From: Noviherbaspirillum massiliense JC206
Lineage (GTDB): Bacteria > Pseudomonadota > Gammaproteobacteria > Burkholderiales > Burkholderiaceae_D
DNA length: 64,000 nt
Assembly: GCF_000312045.1 (NCBI RefSeq)
Contig: NZ_HE978634.1
Span: forward strand, 1,792,098-1,856,097
Reading direction: 5' to 3'
The first letter of the stretch is position 1, and the number at the start of each line of letters is the position of its first letter. Of this stretch, positions 17,796 through 26,062 are shown in pieces. The position numbers were made by a program, and so were the translations under genes. The notes beneath the pieces were generated by a model. The model had not been told where the DNA came from and ran no database searches. It worked only from the letters and a program-made list of their open reading frames with translations.

Positions 17796-18123
17796 CGGTT
17801 GTTACGCGGCGAATTCGGCAGATTCTATTTCCGACCGACAAAGCTCATAAGAGCAGAGAAAATCTCTTGCCACATAGACATGAGAGAGCTCATCCTTTAA
17901 GCTTTGACGCTCATTGTGAAGGCAAGGATGCTACCGACTAACCAGCGCCGGAGAAATTTGGAACCTGTTTAGTCAAGCCTTGTTTCACGTTTATTTATCA
18001 CTGCATGGATAAACAGTGTCGCTTCAAAGCCAGCACTGGTGCGGGTAGCGGACAGTCGAGCTGCTTTGCATATCAGCTTGGCGCCATGCATAGCGGACAC
18101 TGGGTGTCCATCTAATTATTCAG
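17796..18123. other. Non-coding left flank of the cassette insert
   Basis: No convincing gene is seen here. GC drops relative to the flagellar genes on both sides. Near the right end a perfect 6-bp hairpin (GGACAC-TGG-GTGTCC, about 18095-18109) is followed by an AT-rich stretch ending in the cassette boundary GTTAGGC. I could not find a matching GCCTAAC partner upstream, so this is not a complete attC. It may be a remnant of an earlier cassette or of the insertion target. Confidence 0.5.
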
Positions 18124-18451
18124 TTAGGCACCATACATGCGCGAGTTCATAGTTTCACTTGAAGGTGTTAATTCATTTGACGAGTTCGTGGCTGCTTTTA
18201 ATTCCGGGTTTTGTAATGCAGTAGGCGGACATTGGAACGGGCGAAGCTGGGATGCTTTTAACGATTACCTATCATGGCCCGAAGAGAACGAGTATCGTTT
18301 GTCGTTTGAAGGCTGGCATAAATGCCCCAGTCTTAGTGCTGAGGACCGCAGAATGATTACAGAAATTGTGAGGGGCAATCCTCATGTTGCCGCTAAATAT
18401 GCCTAACATTTCAATGGACACCGACGGCTGCGCCGCGGGTCATTTTTAACG
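18124..18451 (+). mobile_element. Single integron-type gene cassette
   Basis: The boundaries can be read exactly. The left end is TTAGGC (18124, after G at 18123) and the right end is the G at 18451 of GTTAGAG. Circularising the 328-bp unit would rebuild GTTAGGC, the exact inverse complement of the inner GCCTAAC core at 18401, as expected for an excised cassette. It holds one short gene, a 13-bp leader and an attC at its 3' end. No integron integrase or attI is present in the window, so this looks like a stray cassette without its platform. Confidence 0.8.
18137..18406 (+). CDS. Barstar-like ribonuclease inhibitor family protein
   Basis: An 89-aa protein resembling barstar: a short N-terminal strand (FIVSLEGVNSFDEFVAAF), then the hallmark GHWNGRSWDAFNDYLSW, similar to the FGxNWDALWD block that binds the barnase active site. 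In known systems barstar-type proteins neutralise barnase-type RNases or related toxins. No barnase-like partner is visible nearby, so it looks like an orphan immunity gene. Its TAA stop lies inside the GCCTAAC core of the attC, a classic feature of integron cassettes. Base composition is lower in GC than the flagellar genes around it. The target toxin is unknown. Confidence 0.75.
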   Translation: MREFIVSLEGVNSFDEFVAAFNSGFCNAVGGHWNGRSWDAFNDYLSWPEENEYRLSFEGWHKCPSLSAEDRRMITEIVRGNPHVAAKYA

Positions 18452-18458
18452 TTAGAGC
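18401..18458 (+). repeat. attC: attC recombination site of the cassette
   Basis: A 58-bp site with outer cores GCCTAAC (18401) and GTTAGAG (18451), which pair imperfectly in the integrated state. Inner arms TCAATGGACACC and GGGTCATTTTTAA pair with one unpaired base, as expected for the extrahelical base that sets orientation. The centre folds as CGGC-TGC-GCCG. Length and layout fit short attC sites. Confidence 0.8.
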
Positions 18459-18487
18459 CAACGGTGCGACTCCAACCGTACTTCTGA

Positions 18488-18916
18488 ATGAACCTCATGA
18501 GAAAGACCATAGAACAGCTAGAGGGCGCAGTGTGGCGCGAACCTGCGCATGGTTCGCATCTAGCCGCGACGTGCCACCAATTAAGAAAGAAGCCAATAAA
18601 TCAGTTCAGCGTTGAAGATTTGCGACTGATGATTGGCCAAGATATCGGGTCGGAATATCTCGTGCCTGTCGCAATGGAAGTCCTGGAGAGGGACCTACTT
18701 GCCGAGGGCGACTATTACCCGGGCGACTTGCTCAAGTCCTTGATTACCCTGCCAAAACAGTATTGGGAAACACACTCAAAGCAGCTGCGGCAAGCGAGAG
18801 ATGTGGCCTCACGCGCATTCACCAGGTTGGAAGAAGCCGCACAGCTGGACGCCCGCCCGAGCAACCGAGATTTGATGGCAGCAATTGAGAAGTTCTTGAA
18901 CGAACCGCCCCTATAA
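18488..18916 (+). CDS. CdiI-type contact-dependent inhibition immunity homologue
   Basis: A 142-aa soluble, helical protein. The segment LRKKPINQFSVEDLRLMIGQ followed by YLVPVAMEVLERD and GDYYPGDLLKSLI resembles a family annotated as contact-dependent growth inhibition immunity proteins. I recognise it by memory of the family, not by search. No CdiA, CdiB or Rhs toxin gene is nearby. It follows the boundary of the upstream cassette (18452) with a 36-nt leader, so it may be the gene of a second cassette, but no attC follows it. A second ATG at 18497 is equally possible as start and fits the family N-terminus (MRKTIEQLEG) better. It ends 35 bp before the flgL stop. Confidence 0.6.
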   Translation: MNLMRKTIEQLEGAVWREPAHGSHLAATCHQLRKKPINQFSVEDLRLMIGQDIGSEYLVPVAMEVLERDLLAEGDYYPGDLLKSLITLPKQYWETHSKQLRQARDVASRAFTRLEEAAQLDARPSNRDLMAAIEKFLNEPPL

Positions 18917-18951
18917 GCGCTACCCGAGGTCGACCGGCGCTACCCTTCCCC

Positions 18952-19857
18952 TCACCCAATGTAATTAAACAGCGACAGCTTGGAAATCTGCACGAAGGTC
19001 TGCTGTGCCGCGTCGAGCGTGATTTTCTGCTGCGTGAGGTCGGATGCGGCCTTGGCGTAATCCAGGTCCTGGATCGTGGACAGGGCGTCGCTGTACTGGA
19101 GGTCGACGTCGGTGCCGAGATTGTCCAGGGACTCGATTTCCTTCAGGCGGGCGCCGACGGAAGCGCGCACCGTCAGTACGTTGTCGAGCGCCTTGTCGAT
19201 ATTGCCGTGCGCGGTATCCAGTCCGGCCGTCAGTCCGGCCGTGCCCGGCGTCTGCAGCAGGGTCACGAGGTCGTTGAGTGTCTTGAACACGTCCTGCGGT
19301 GTGCCGGTGCCGAACACGGTGTCGCCCGTCACGTTCATCGCGATCTGGCGCGAGCCGTCGACCTGCACCATCTGCTGCCCGCTGTCGCCGATGTAGGTCG
19401 CACCGGCGGCGGTCCTGGTGAAGGGCTGGGTGTCGCTCTTGTAGCCGGAGTACATGTAGTTGCCGAGGCCGTCGCGGGCGTTGGCCAGGCTGACGAGCTG
19501 GTCCAGCTGTTCCTTCAGGTCGATGGCGATCGAGTTGCGGTCGGCATCCGAAAATGCGCCGTTGCCCGCCTGGATCACGGCGGTCTTGGCGTCCTGCAGC
19601 AAGGTGGTGACCGATCCCAGGTTGCTCTCCACCAGGTTCAGCGCATCCTTGACGTTCTGCCGGTTGACGCCGTACTGGGTATTGACGGACTGCGACTGGG
19701 AGATCTCGAGCGCGCGTGCCGAGCCGACCGGATCGTCCGACGGTGCGAGGATGCGCCGGCCGGTCGCGATCTGCTGCTGGATCTTGGCCAGGCTGGTCTG
19801 CTTTTCCATGAGCCGGGCCACGCCGGTTTCGTAGAAGTTGGCTGTGCTGATGCGCAT
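18952..19857 (-). CDS. flgL: Flagellar hook-filament junction protein FlgL (HAP3)
   Basis: FlgL (301 aa) links the hook cap protein FlgK to flagellin. The flagellin-like N-terminus (MRISTANFYETGVARLMEKQ) and C-terminal helix (DLTQQKITLDAAQQTFVQIS) are both present. There is no signal peptide, as expected for a type III export substrate. It lies 12 bp downstream of flgK, at the end of the flg operon, and its 3' end faces the cassette insert. Confidence 0.97.
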   Translation of the reverse strand: MRISTANFYETGVARLMEKQTSLAKIQQQIATGRRILAPSDDPVGSARALEISQSQSVNTQYGVNRQNVKDALNLVESNLGSVTTLLQDAKTAVIQAGNGAFSDADRNSIAIDLKEQLDQLVSLANARDGLGNYMYSGYKSDTQPFTRTAAGATYIGDSGQQMVQVDGSRQIAMNVTGDTVFGTGTPQDVFKTLNDLVTLLQTPGTAGLTAGLDTAHGNIDKALDNVLTVRASVGARLKEIESLDNLGTDVDLQYSDALSTIQDLDYAKAASDLTQQKITLDAAQQTFVQISKLSLFNYIG

Positions 19858-19869
19858 GATGATTTACTC

Positions 19870-21513
19870 CTAGTTGCCGATGCTGAGCAGGACGTCGAAC
19901 AACTGGCTGGCGGTCTGCATCACCTTGCCCGCTGCCTGGTAGGCCTGCTGGTAGCGCAGCAGGTTGGTGGCTTCCTCATCGAGGTTCACGCCGGATTCGT
20001 TCTGCTGGGCGGCTACCGCCGATTCGAGCAGCTTGGCCTCCGCCGCGCTGGTCACTTCGAGTTCATGCGTCTTGCTGCCTATCTGGCTGACCAGCTGGCC
20101 GTAGGCACCCTGGAACGTGTCGCCGCCGAGCACCTTGCTGGTCTGCAGTTTCGCCAGCAGCAAGGCATTGTCGTTGTCCTTGGGGTCCGCAGGCGTTGAC
20201 CCGGCAACGGCGATCTTCGTGGTATCACTGATCGCAAGTCCGAATTGCGAAGCGCCGTTCGCGGTGGGCCGCACCAGGAAACGGTCGCCGAGCGCCGGGG
20301 TGCCGGATGTCAGGTTGAAGTCCACGCCGTCGACGGTGACCGGGAAGCCGGAGAAGTTGGTGACCGTGCCGTCGGACACGCGGGTAATCCTGTATGCGCC
20401 CGTGCCGACGGCTTCGAGCATGTAGTCGCTGGTCGTCAGTGCGGACGGATTGCTGATGCTGGCGCCGACCATGGCGGCCGCCGTCTTGTCGTTCGTGCTG
20501 CTCGCATGTACCAGCGGCACGGCCGCCGTGAAGAATGCGCTCCCCGCTACACCGTTCTGGTCGTACCCTTGCGCATGCTGGGCATTGAAGGTCATCGCCA
20601 GCCCGAGCGCCACGCGGCCGAGCGCGTTCTGCGCCTGGTCCAGCGTCTTCGAGCGGAAATCAAAGAGGCCGCTCAGCCGGCCGCCCGTCAGGTTGCTTTC
20701 GGGCAGCACGGTCGTCGTGCCGTTCGAACGATAGGCCACTTCCAGACGCGTGGGGTCGGTATCCGACGGCACCGCCGCGAGTTCGTAATTTTTCGCGCCC
20801 ATCACCACCGGCTGACCATTGCCGATGAAGACGTTGTAGCTGTTGCCCTGCTTGACCACCGAGACCTTGACTTCCTTGCTCAGCTCCGACACCAGGTAAT
20901 CACGCTGGTCGAGCAGGTCGTTCGGCGCATTGTCGATGCCGCCCGCGCTCTGGGCCTTTTCGATGGAGTCATTCAGCTTGGCGATCTGGCTTGCGTAATT
21001 GTTGATCGTGCTGACCGAGGATGAAATTTCCCCATTCACCGCTTCGCGCATCTCGCTCAGTCTGCCGCTCATCGCCTGGAAGCGCGCTGCCAGGGCCGAT
21101 GCATTCGACAGCGCTAGCTGGCGTGATCCCGAAGCATTCGGATTGGTCGTCAGGCCCTGGATGCTGTTGAAGAACTCCTGCATCGAGGACGAAATGCCCG
21201 ACGAGGTATCGGCGAGCATGTTGTCGATCTGCTTGATCTGGCTGTAGTAGCTGTCGAGGGCGTTCTTCGAGGTCTGCGCGCTGAGCACCTGGTTGTTCAG
21301 GAATTCGTTGTAGACCCGCTTGACCGCGACGACCTCGGTTCCCTTGCCGACGAATCCGTATCCCGCATACTGGGCATTCGCCGGGCCCTGGATCACCACC
21401 TGGCGGCTGTAGCCGGGCGTATTCGCATTCGCGATGTTGTGGCCGGTCGTGGCGAGTCCCGTCTGGGCTGCCGCCAGGGCGCTTTGGCCGATGCTGAGGA
21501 TACTGGAAGCCAT
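19870..21513 (-). CDS. flgK: Flagellar hook-associated protein FlgK (HAP1)
   Basis: FlgK (547 aa) forms the first hook-filament junction ring. The rod-type N-terminal motif SILSIGQSALAAAQTGLATTGHNIANANTPGYSRQ spans the first 40 residues. The C-terminal coiled region SGVNLDEEATNLLRYQQAYQAAGKVMQ is also typical. The variable central domain accounts for the length. It is followed 12 bp later by flgL. A 74-bp gap separates it from flgJ. Confidence 0.97.
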   Translation of the reverse strand: MASSILSIGQSALAAAQTGLATTGHNIANANTPGYSRQVVIQGPANAQYAGYGFVGKGTEVVAVKRVYNEFLNNQVLSAQTSKNALDSYYSQIKQIDNMLADTSSGISSSMQEFFNSIQGLTTNPNASGSRQLALSNASALAARFQAMSGRLSEMREAVNGEISSSVSTINNYASQIAKLNDSIEKAQSAGGIDNAPNDLLDQRDYLVSELSKEVKVSVVKQGNSYNVFIGNGQPVVMGAKNYELAAVPSDTDPTRLEVAYRSNGTTTVLPESNLTGGRLSGLFDFRSKTLDQAQNALGRVALGLAMTFNAQHAQGYDQNGVAGSAFFTAAVPLVHASSTNDKTAAAMVGASISNPSALTTSDYMLEAVGTGAYRITRVSDGTVTNFSGFPVTVDGVDFNLTSGTPALGDRFLVRPTANGASQFGLAISDTTKIAVAGSTPADPKDNDNALLLAKLQTSKVLGGDTFQGAYGQLVSQIGSKTHELEVTSAAEAKLLESAVAAQQNESGVNLDEEATNLLRYQQAYQAAGKVMQTASQLFDVLLSIGN

Positions 21514-21587
21514 AGGATCTTTTTCTTTATAGCGTTAGCTGCTTCAACGGCAGGCCGCGGGAAAACTTGAGGCGGCTGTCTTTCTTG

Positions 21588-22472
21588 TCAGGCCGACAAC
21601 GAATGCTTGATGATCCGCGCCAGCTTCGTCGCATAATGCGGGTCGGTGGCATAGCCGGCCTGCTGCAGGCCGCGCGCGAAGCCGACGGCGTCCTGCGCGC
21701 TGGCCAGCACGTTCTCGTAGCGCGGATTGTTTTTCAGCAGCCTGGCGTAGTCGCGGAAGGCGTCGGCATAGGAATCATAGGCACGGAACTTCGCGATCCT
21801 GGTCTGCGGGACGCCGTTCACGTATTCGGTGGTGGCCACTTCCACCACCTTGCCCTTCCAGCCACCGGTGGCCTTGATTCCGAAGAGATTGTGGCTGTTG
21901 GTGCCATCGGCTCCCCGGATTTCCCGCTTGCCCCAGCCGCTTTCCAGTGCCGCCTGCCCGAGCATGAACTTGGCGGGAACGCCGGTGGCGCGGCTTGCTG
22001 CCTCCGCATGGGCGGCGAAGCGCTCCTGGAAGGCCCGCACATGCGCCGACTTGGAGGTCCTGGGCCTGACTGTATCGGCGACGGGTGCCGCCGTTTCACT
22101 GGCCGGCTTGCCCGACTTGACTGCTTCAACTGCATTCGCGGCCGCAGCTTCCTTGTCCGGCGCCGGCTGCGGCGTCCGGGACAGCTGGCGCACCAGCACA
22201 TCGGCCAGCCCTACCCCACGCGAGGCCAAACTCTGGCTCAGCTGCTGGTCGAGCATGGAGGTGTACATGCGGCTCTGTTCGCTGTCGAAGGGACTGTCCT
22301 GCGGTGTCGCCTGCCGCATGCTCTTCATGACCATGTTCATGAACAGGGCTTCGAACTGCTTCGCGGTCGCCTTCAATGCCTCGGGCGATTCCTGCTTCGC
22401 CGCCTGGCGCAGCTCGTTCATGTCCTTCACATCGAGGGCGAACCGGCCGGAGAGATTGGTGGAATTGATCAT
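21588..22472 (-). CDS. flgJ: Flagellar rod assembly protein/muramidase FlgJ
   Basis: FlgJ (294 aa) caps the growing rod and opens the peptidoglycan. The N-terminal rod-binding domain (about residues 20-95) contains KQFEALFMNMVMKSMRQATP and the C-terminal half is a GH73 glucosaminidase. The catalytic Glu is at about 177 (QAALESGWGKREI). An Ala/Pro/Lys linker joins the two parts. Fused two-domain FlgJ is typical of beta- and gammaproteobacteria. It follows flgI by 12 bp. Confidence 0.97.
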   Translation of the reverse strand: MINSTNLSGRFALDVKDMNELRQAAKQESPEALKATAKQFEALFMNMVMKSMRQATPQDSPFDSEQSRMYTSMLDQQLSQSLASRGVGLADVLVRQLSRTPQPAPDKEAAAANAVEAVKSGKPASETAAPVADTVRPRTSKSAHVRAFQERFAAHAEAASRATGVPAKFMLGQAALESGWGKREIRGADGTNSHNLFGIKATGGWKGKVVEVATTEYVNGVPQTRIAKFRAYDSYADAFRDYARLLKNNPRYENVLASAQDAVGFARGLQQAGYATDPHYATKLARIIKHSLSA

Positions 22473-22484
22473 GGCGCGAGTCCG

Positions 22485-23600
22485 TCAGATGATTTCCAGT
22501 TCGGCGCGCAGCGACCCCGCCGCCTTCATCGCCTGCAGGATCGCCAGCAAGTCCTGGGGCGTGGCGCCGATGGCATTCAATGCCTTGACCACGTCCGCCA
22601 GAGAAGCGCCGCCCTTCAGCATCAGGACCTGGCCCGGCTCCTTCTTGATGTCAATCTGCGAAGACTGGGCGACCACCGTCTGGCCGCCGGAGAATGGCGC
22701 CGGCTGGCTGATGACCGGCTCGGAATGGATCACGACCGAAAGATTGCCGTGCGAAACGGCACAGTCTTCCAGCGTCACTGCCTGATTCATCACGACCGAC
22801 CCGGTACGCGCATTCAGGATCACCTTTGCCGCCATCTGTGCCGGCGTGACGTTCAGGCTTTCCAGCGCGCCGAGGAAGGACACGCGCTCATCGCTGTCGA
22901 CCGGCGCACGAACGCGGATGACGCGGCCGTCGCGGGCGGCTGCGGTACCGGGGCCGAAATTCTTGTTGATTGCCTCCACCACCCGGCTCGCAGTGGAGAA
23001 GTCGGTTTCATTCAGTTCCAGATGGATGCTGTCGCCCTGGCCGAGCGAAGTCGGCACCGCGCGCTCCACTGTCGCTCCCGCCGAGATCCGGCCCACGCTC
23101 AGGTGATTGACCTGGGTCTTGCTGCCGCCTGCTGCCGCGCCCACGCCGCCCACCAGCACATTGCCCTGGGCCATGCCGTAAATCTGGCCGTCGGCACCTT
23201 TGAGCGGCGTCATCAGCAGCGTGCCGCCGCGCAGGCTCTTGGCGTTGCCCATCGAAGACACGGTGACATCCACGGTCTGGCCCGGCTGCGCAAAGGGCGG
23301 CAGCGAGGCCGTGACCATGACTGCCGCGACATTTTTGAGCTGCAGGTTGGTGCCCGGCGGCATATTCACGCCCATGCCCTGCAACATGTTGATGACGCTT
23401 TGCACCGTGAACGGCGTCTGCGTCGTCTGGTCGCCGCTGCCATCGAGGCCGACCACCAGGCCGTAGCCGAGCAACTGGTTCTGGCGCACGCCCTGGATGC
23501 TGGCGAGTTCCTTCAGGCGCTCAGCTGACGCGAGCGGCGCTGCCGCCAGGCAGAAGAGGCCGAATACGGCCGGGATGAATTTTTTTCTGAATGCTTGCAT
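22485..23600 (-). CDS. flgI: Flagellar P-ring protein FlgI
   Basis: FlgI (371 aa) builds the periplasmic P ring around the rod. A Sec signal peptide is clear (FIPAVFGLFCLAAAPLASA). The mature start ERLKELASIQGVRQNQLLGY and the block VVGLDGSGDQT are highly conserved in the family. It lies 15 bp after flgH and 12 bp before flgJ. Confidence 0.98.
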   Translation of the reverse strand: MQAFRKKFIPAVFGLFCLAAAPLASAERLKELASIQGVRQNQLLGYGLVVGLDGSGDQTTQTPFTVQSVINMLQGMGVNMPPGTNLQLKNVAAVMVTASLPPFAQPGQTVDVTVSSMGNAKSLRGGTLLMTPLKGADGQIYGMAQGNVLVGGVGAAAGGSKTQVNHLSVGRISAGATVERAVPTSLGQGDSIHLELNETDFSTASRVVEAINKNFGPGTAAARDGRVIRVRAPVDSDERVSFLGALESLNVTPAQMAAKVILNARTGSVVMNQAVTLEDCAVSHGNLSVVIHSEPVISQPAPFSGGQTVVAQSSQIDIKKEPGQVLMLKGGASLADVVKALNAIGATPQDLLAILQAMKAAGSLRAELEII

Positions 23601-23615
23601 GCTGCGGTCCTCGGT

Positions 23616-24287
23616 TTACAGCGGCGCCAGGCTGAAGAAGAAGCGCGCGATCTGGGACATGAATTCAGCATGGTCGATGCGGCTGTTGGTGCGGTATTCG
23701 ATGCGCGCATCCGCCACCTGAGTCGAGGGAACGACGTTACCGGCGGCGATGGTGTCGGGATTGACCACGCCCGAGAAGCGCACGTATTCCACGCCCTTGT
23801 CGAAGGCAACCTGCTTTTCGCCCACGACCACCAGGTTCCCGTTCGGCAGCACATCGGACACGGTCGCGGTAATGATGCCGGTGAAGTTGTTGCTGGAGCT
23901 GGCAGCGCCCTTTTCCTCGAACTTGTTCGCGGTGGAAGCGCCTGCGCCGATGTTGGCAAGCGTGGATGCCGGCACGCTGAACAGCTTGGATATCGAGGAC
24001 GAGGTGCTGCCGTCCTTGCTGCCGGATGTCGCCGAAGACTTGCCGGCGCTGGTTTTCTCGTTGATGGCAATCGTGATGACGTCGCCCACCAGGCGCGCGC
24101 GCCGGTCTTCGAACATCGGGCGATAGGAGGAGGTCTGGAAGATCGCACCATTCGGCACGGCCGGCGCAGCCGCCTGCTGCGGGCGAACCATCGTCGGCTG
24201 CTGGACGATCGTGGTCGGTGTGGTGGTGCAGCCGATCAGGCCGGCGGCGACGGCAGCCAGCAAACCGCTTGAAGAAATCTTGTTCAT
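23616..24287 (-). CDS. flgH: Flagellar L-ring lipoprotein FlgH
   Basis: FlgH (223 aa) forms the outer-membrane L ring. The N-terminus ends in a lipobox (AAGLIGC), so Cys20 is expected to be lipidated. Conserved family blocks are GAIFQTSSYRPMFEDRRARLVGD near residue 50 and NGNLVVVGEKQVAFDKGVEYVRFSG in the C-terminal third, split here by variable positions. It sits between flgG and flgI in the normal order. Confidence 0.97.
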   Translation of the reverse strand: MNKISSSGLLAAVAAGLIGCTTTPTTIVQQPTMVRPQQAAAPAVPNGAIFQTSSYRPMFEDRRARLVGDVITIAINEKTSAGKSSATSGSKDGSTSSSISKLFSVPASTLANIGAGASTANKFEEKGAASSSNNFTGIITATVSDVLPNGNLVVVGEKQVAFDKGVEYVRFSGVVNPDTIAAGNVVPSTQVADARIEYRTNSRIDHAEFMSQIARFFFSLAPL

Positions 24288-24341
24288 CTCAGTCTTGCTC
24301 CCTTCGGGGACTGCGTGTCATCCCAGCCCCAGCCAGCCATC

Positions 24342-25124
24342 CTAGAGCTGCGACAGCCGCTGCAGCATCTGGTCGGATGTCGTGATCGCCTTGCTGTTGA
24401 TCTCGTAGGCGCGCTGGGTCTGGATCATGTTCACCAGTTCTTCCACCACGTTCACGTTGGAGGTTTCGACATAGCCCTGCGCCAGCAGGCCCGCGCCATT
24501 GGTGCCGGGTGTGGTGGTGTTCGGATTGCCGGACGAGGCGGTCTCCACGTACAGGTTTTCGCCGCGGCTTTCCAGCCCGGCGGGATTGATGAAGGTTGCC
24601 AGTTGCAGCGCGCCCACCTGGATCGGGTTCACGACGCCGGGCTGCGTCACGGACACGGTGCCGTCACGGCCGATGGTGAGGGTTTGCGCATTGGCGGGAA
24701 TGGTGATCGCCGGCTGCACCGGGTAGCCGCTGGAAGTCACCAGCTGCCCCTGGCTGTCCATGTGGAAGGAACCGTCGCGGGTGTAGGCGGTGGTGCCATC
24801 CGGCAGCAGCACCTGGAAGAAACCTGCGCCCTGGATCGCCACGTCCTTGTCATTGCCGGTTTGCTGCAGATTGCCCTGGGTGAAAATGCGCTCGGTCGCC
24901 ACCGGACGCACGCCGGTGCCGATCTGCAGGCCGGTGGGCAACTGCGTCTGCTGCGAGGATTGCGCGCCCGGCTGCCGCATGGTCTGGTACAGCAGGTCTT
25001 CGAACACCGCGCGCGAACGCTTGAAGCCACTGGTGCTGACGTTGGCCAGGTTGTTGGAGATCACGTCCATCTGCGTCTGCTGCGCATCCAGACCGGTTTT
25101 GGAAATCCATAGCGAACGAATCAT
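24342..25124 (-). CDS. flgG: Flagellar distal rod protein FlgG
   Basis: FlgG (260 aa) is the major distal rod subunit. It has the rod-type N-terminus ([19 protein letters not shown]) with the motif [15 protein letters not shown]. The C-terminal motif [21 protein letters not shown] is also present, and length is normal. It is separated from flgF by 84 bp and from flgH by 54 bp. The N- and C-terminal motifs are shared with flgB, C, E and F in this operon. Confidence 0.98.
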   Translation of the reverse strand: MIRSLWISKTGLDAQQTQMDVISNNLANVSTSGFKRSRAVFEDLLYQTMRQPGAQSSQQTQLPTGLQIGTGVRPVATERIFTQGNLQQTGNDKDVAIQGAGFFQVLLPDGTTAYTRDGSFHMDSQGQLVTSSGYPVQPAITIPANAQTLTIGRDGTVSVTQPGVVNPIQVGALQLATFINPAGLESRGENLYVETASSGNPNTTTPGTNGAGLLAQGYVETSNVNVVEELVNMIQTQRAYEINSKAITTSDQMLQRLSQL

Positions 25125-25208
25125 TTTCTTCTCCCGTCGGCCGCTGCCCGGCCGGCACTGTACCGGTTCACGTACCGGTGCTCATGGTGGATTATCTGCT
25201 GGCCGTGC

Positions 25209-25946
25209 TCAGCCCAAAGACAGGAGCTGGCTGGCTTTCGTATCGTTGCTCTCCGCATTCTTGAGCACGTTCATGTGGGCTTCGAACTGCCGCGCGAGGC
25301 TGATCATGTTGACCATGGCATCGACCACATTGACATTGCTGCCCTCCAGCGCGCCGCCGATCAGCGTCACATTTGCATCTGCATCCGCGGGATTGTCATC
25401 CTTCAGGCGAAACAGGCCGTCATCGCCGCGCGTCAGGTTCTCTTCCGGCGGATTCACCAGCTTGATGCGTCCAAGCACGGTCACCGACCTCTTGCCATCG
25501 GTCGGAATCGTCGAGATCGTGCCGTCCTTCGCGATCGTGACGCTGACATCGGGCGGAATGCTGATCGGTCCGCCGTCGCCCATGACGCTCAATCCGCTCT
25601 GGGTTTGCAGCACGCCGTTCTCGTTCATCTTGAGGCTGCCGTTGCGGGTATAGGCCTCGCCGCCGTCGGCCGTCTCGACCGCGATCCAGCCCTGCCCCTG
25701 CACTGCGACATCGAGGTCGCGGCCGGTGTTCTGGATCGGGCCGGCCCGGAAGTCGGAACCGACCGTGGCATCCACTACGAAGGCGCGCGTGGGCAAGCCC
25801 TCGCCCAGCACCGGCACGGCGCGGAAGGAATCGAGCTGGGCCCGAAAGCCGGTGGTGTTGGCATTGGCCAGGTTGTGCGAAACATTGGCCTGCTGCTCCA
25901 GGATATGCTTCGCGCCGGTCATGGCGGTATAGATCAGGCGGTCCAT
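25209..25946 (-). CDS. flgF: Flagellar proximal rod protein FlgF
   Basis: FlgF (245 aa) is a rod subunit. It starts MDRLIYTAMTGAKHILEQQ and continues with NVSHNLANANTTGFRAQLD. It ends with the rod-family helix NVVDAMVNMISLARQFEAH. Length and sequence place it as FlgF and not FlgG. It lies downstream of flgE across a 116-bp gap, the largest within the flg operon. Confidence 0.97.
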   Translation of the reverse strand: MDRLIYTAMTGAKHILEQQANVSHNLANANTTGFRAQLDSFRAVPVLGEGLPTRAFVVDATVGSDFRAGPIQNTGRDLDVAVQGQGWIAVETADGGEAYTRNGSLKMNENGVLQTQSGLSVMGDGGPISIPPDVSVTIAKDGTISTIPTDGKRSVTVLGRIKLVNPPEENLTRGDDGLFRLKDDNPADADANVTLIGGALEGSNVNVVDAMVNMISLARQFEAHMNVLKNAESNDTKASQLLSLG

Positions 25947-26062
25947 GTTTCTCCCTCGGCTATAGCCCGCAATCCTGCCCCTTCCCCCTTGCAGGGGGAA
26001 GGTCGGGATGGGGGTAATGAGTGCCGATCATCTATTGATCAATCAATAGCTCAAGCAAGCCA

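Noticed and set aside
17936-18129. A full long attC upstream of the barstar-like gene using GACTAAC at about 17936
   Set aside because: The outer cores match only partly and the inner arms do not pair over a 190-bp span.
21567-23528. Long plus-strand frame opposite flgI/flgJ
   Set aside because: Antisense to conserved flagellar genes; no recognisable domain.
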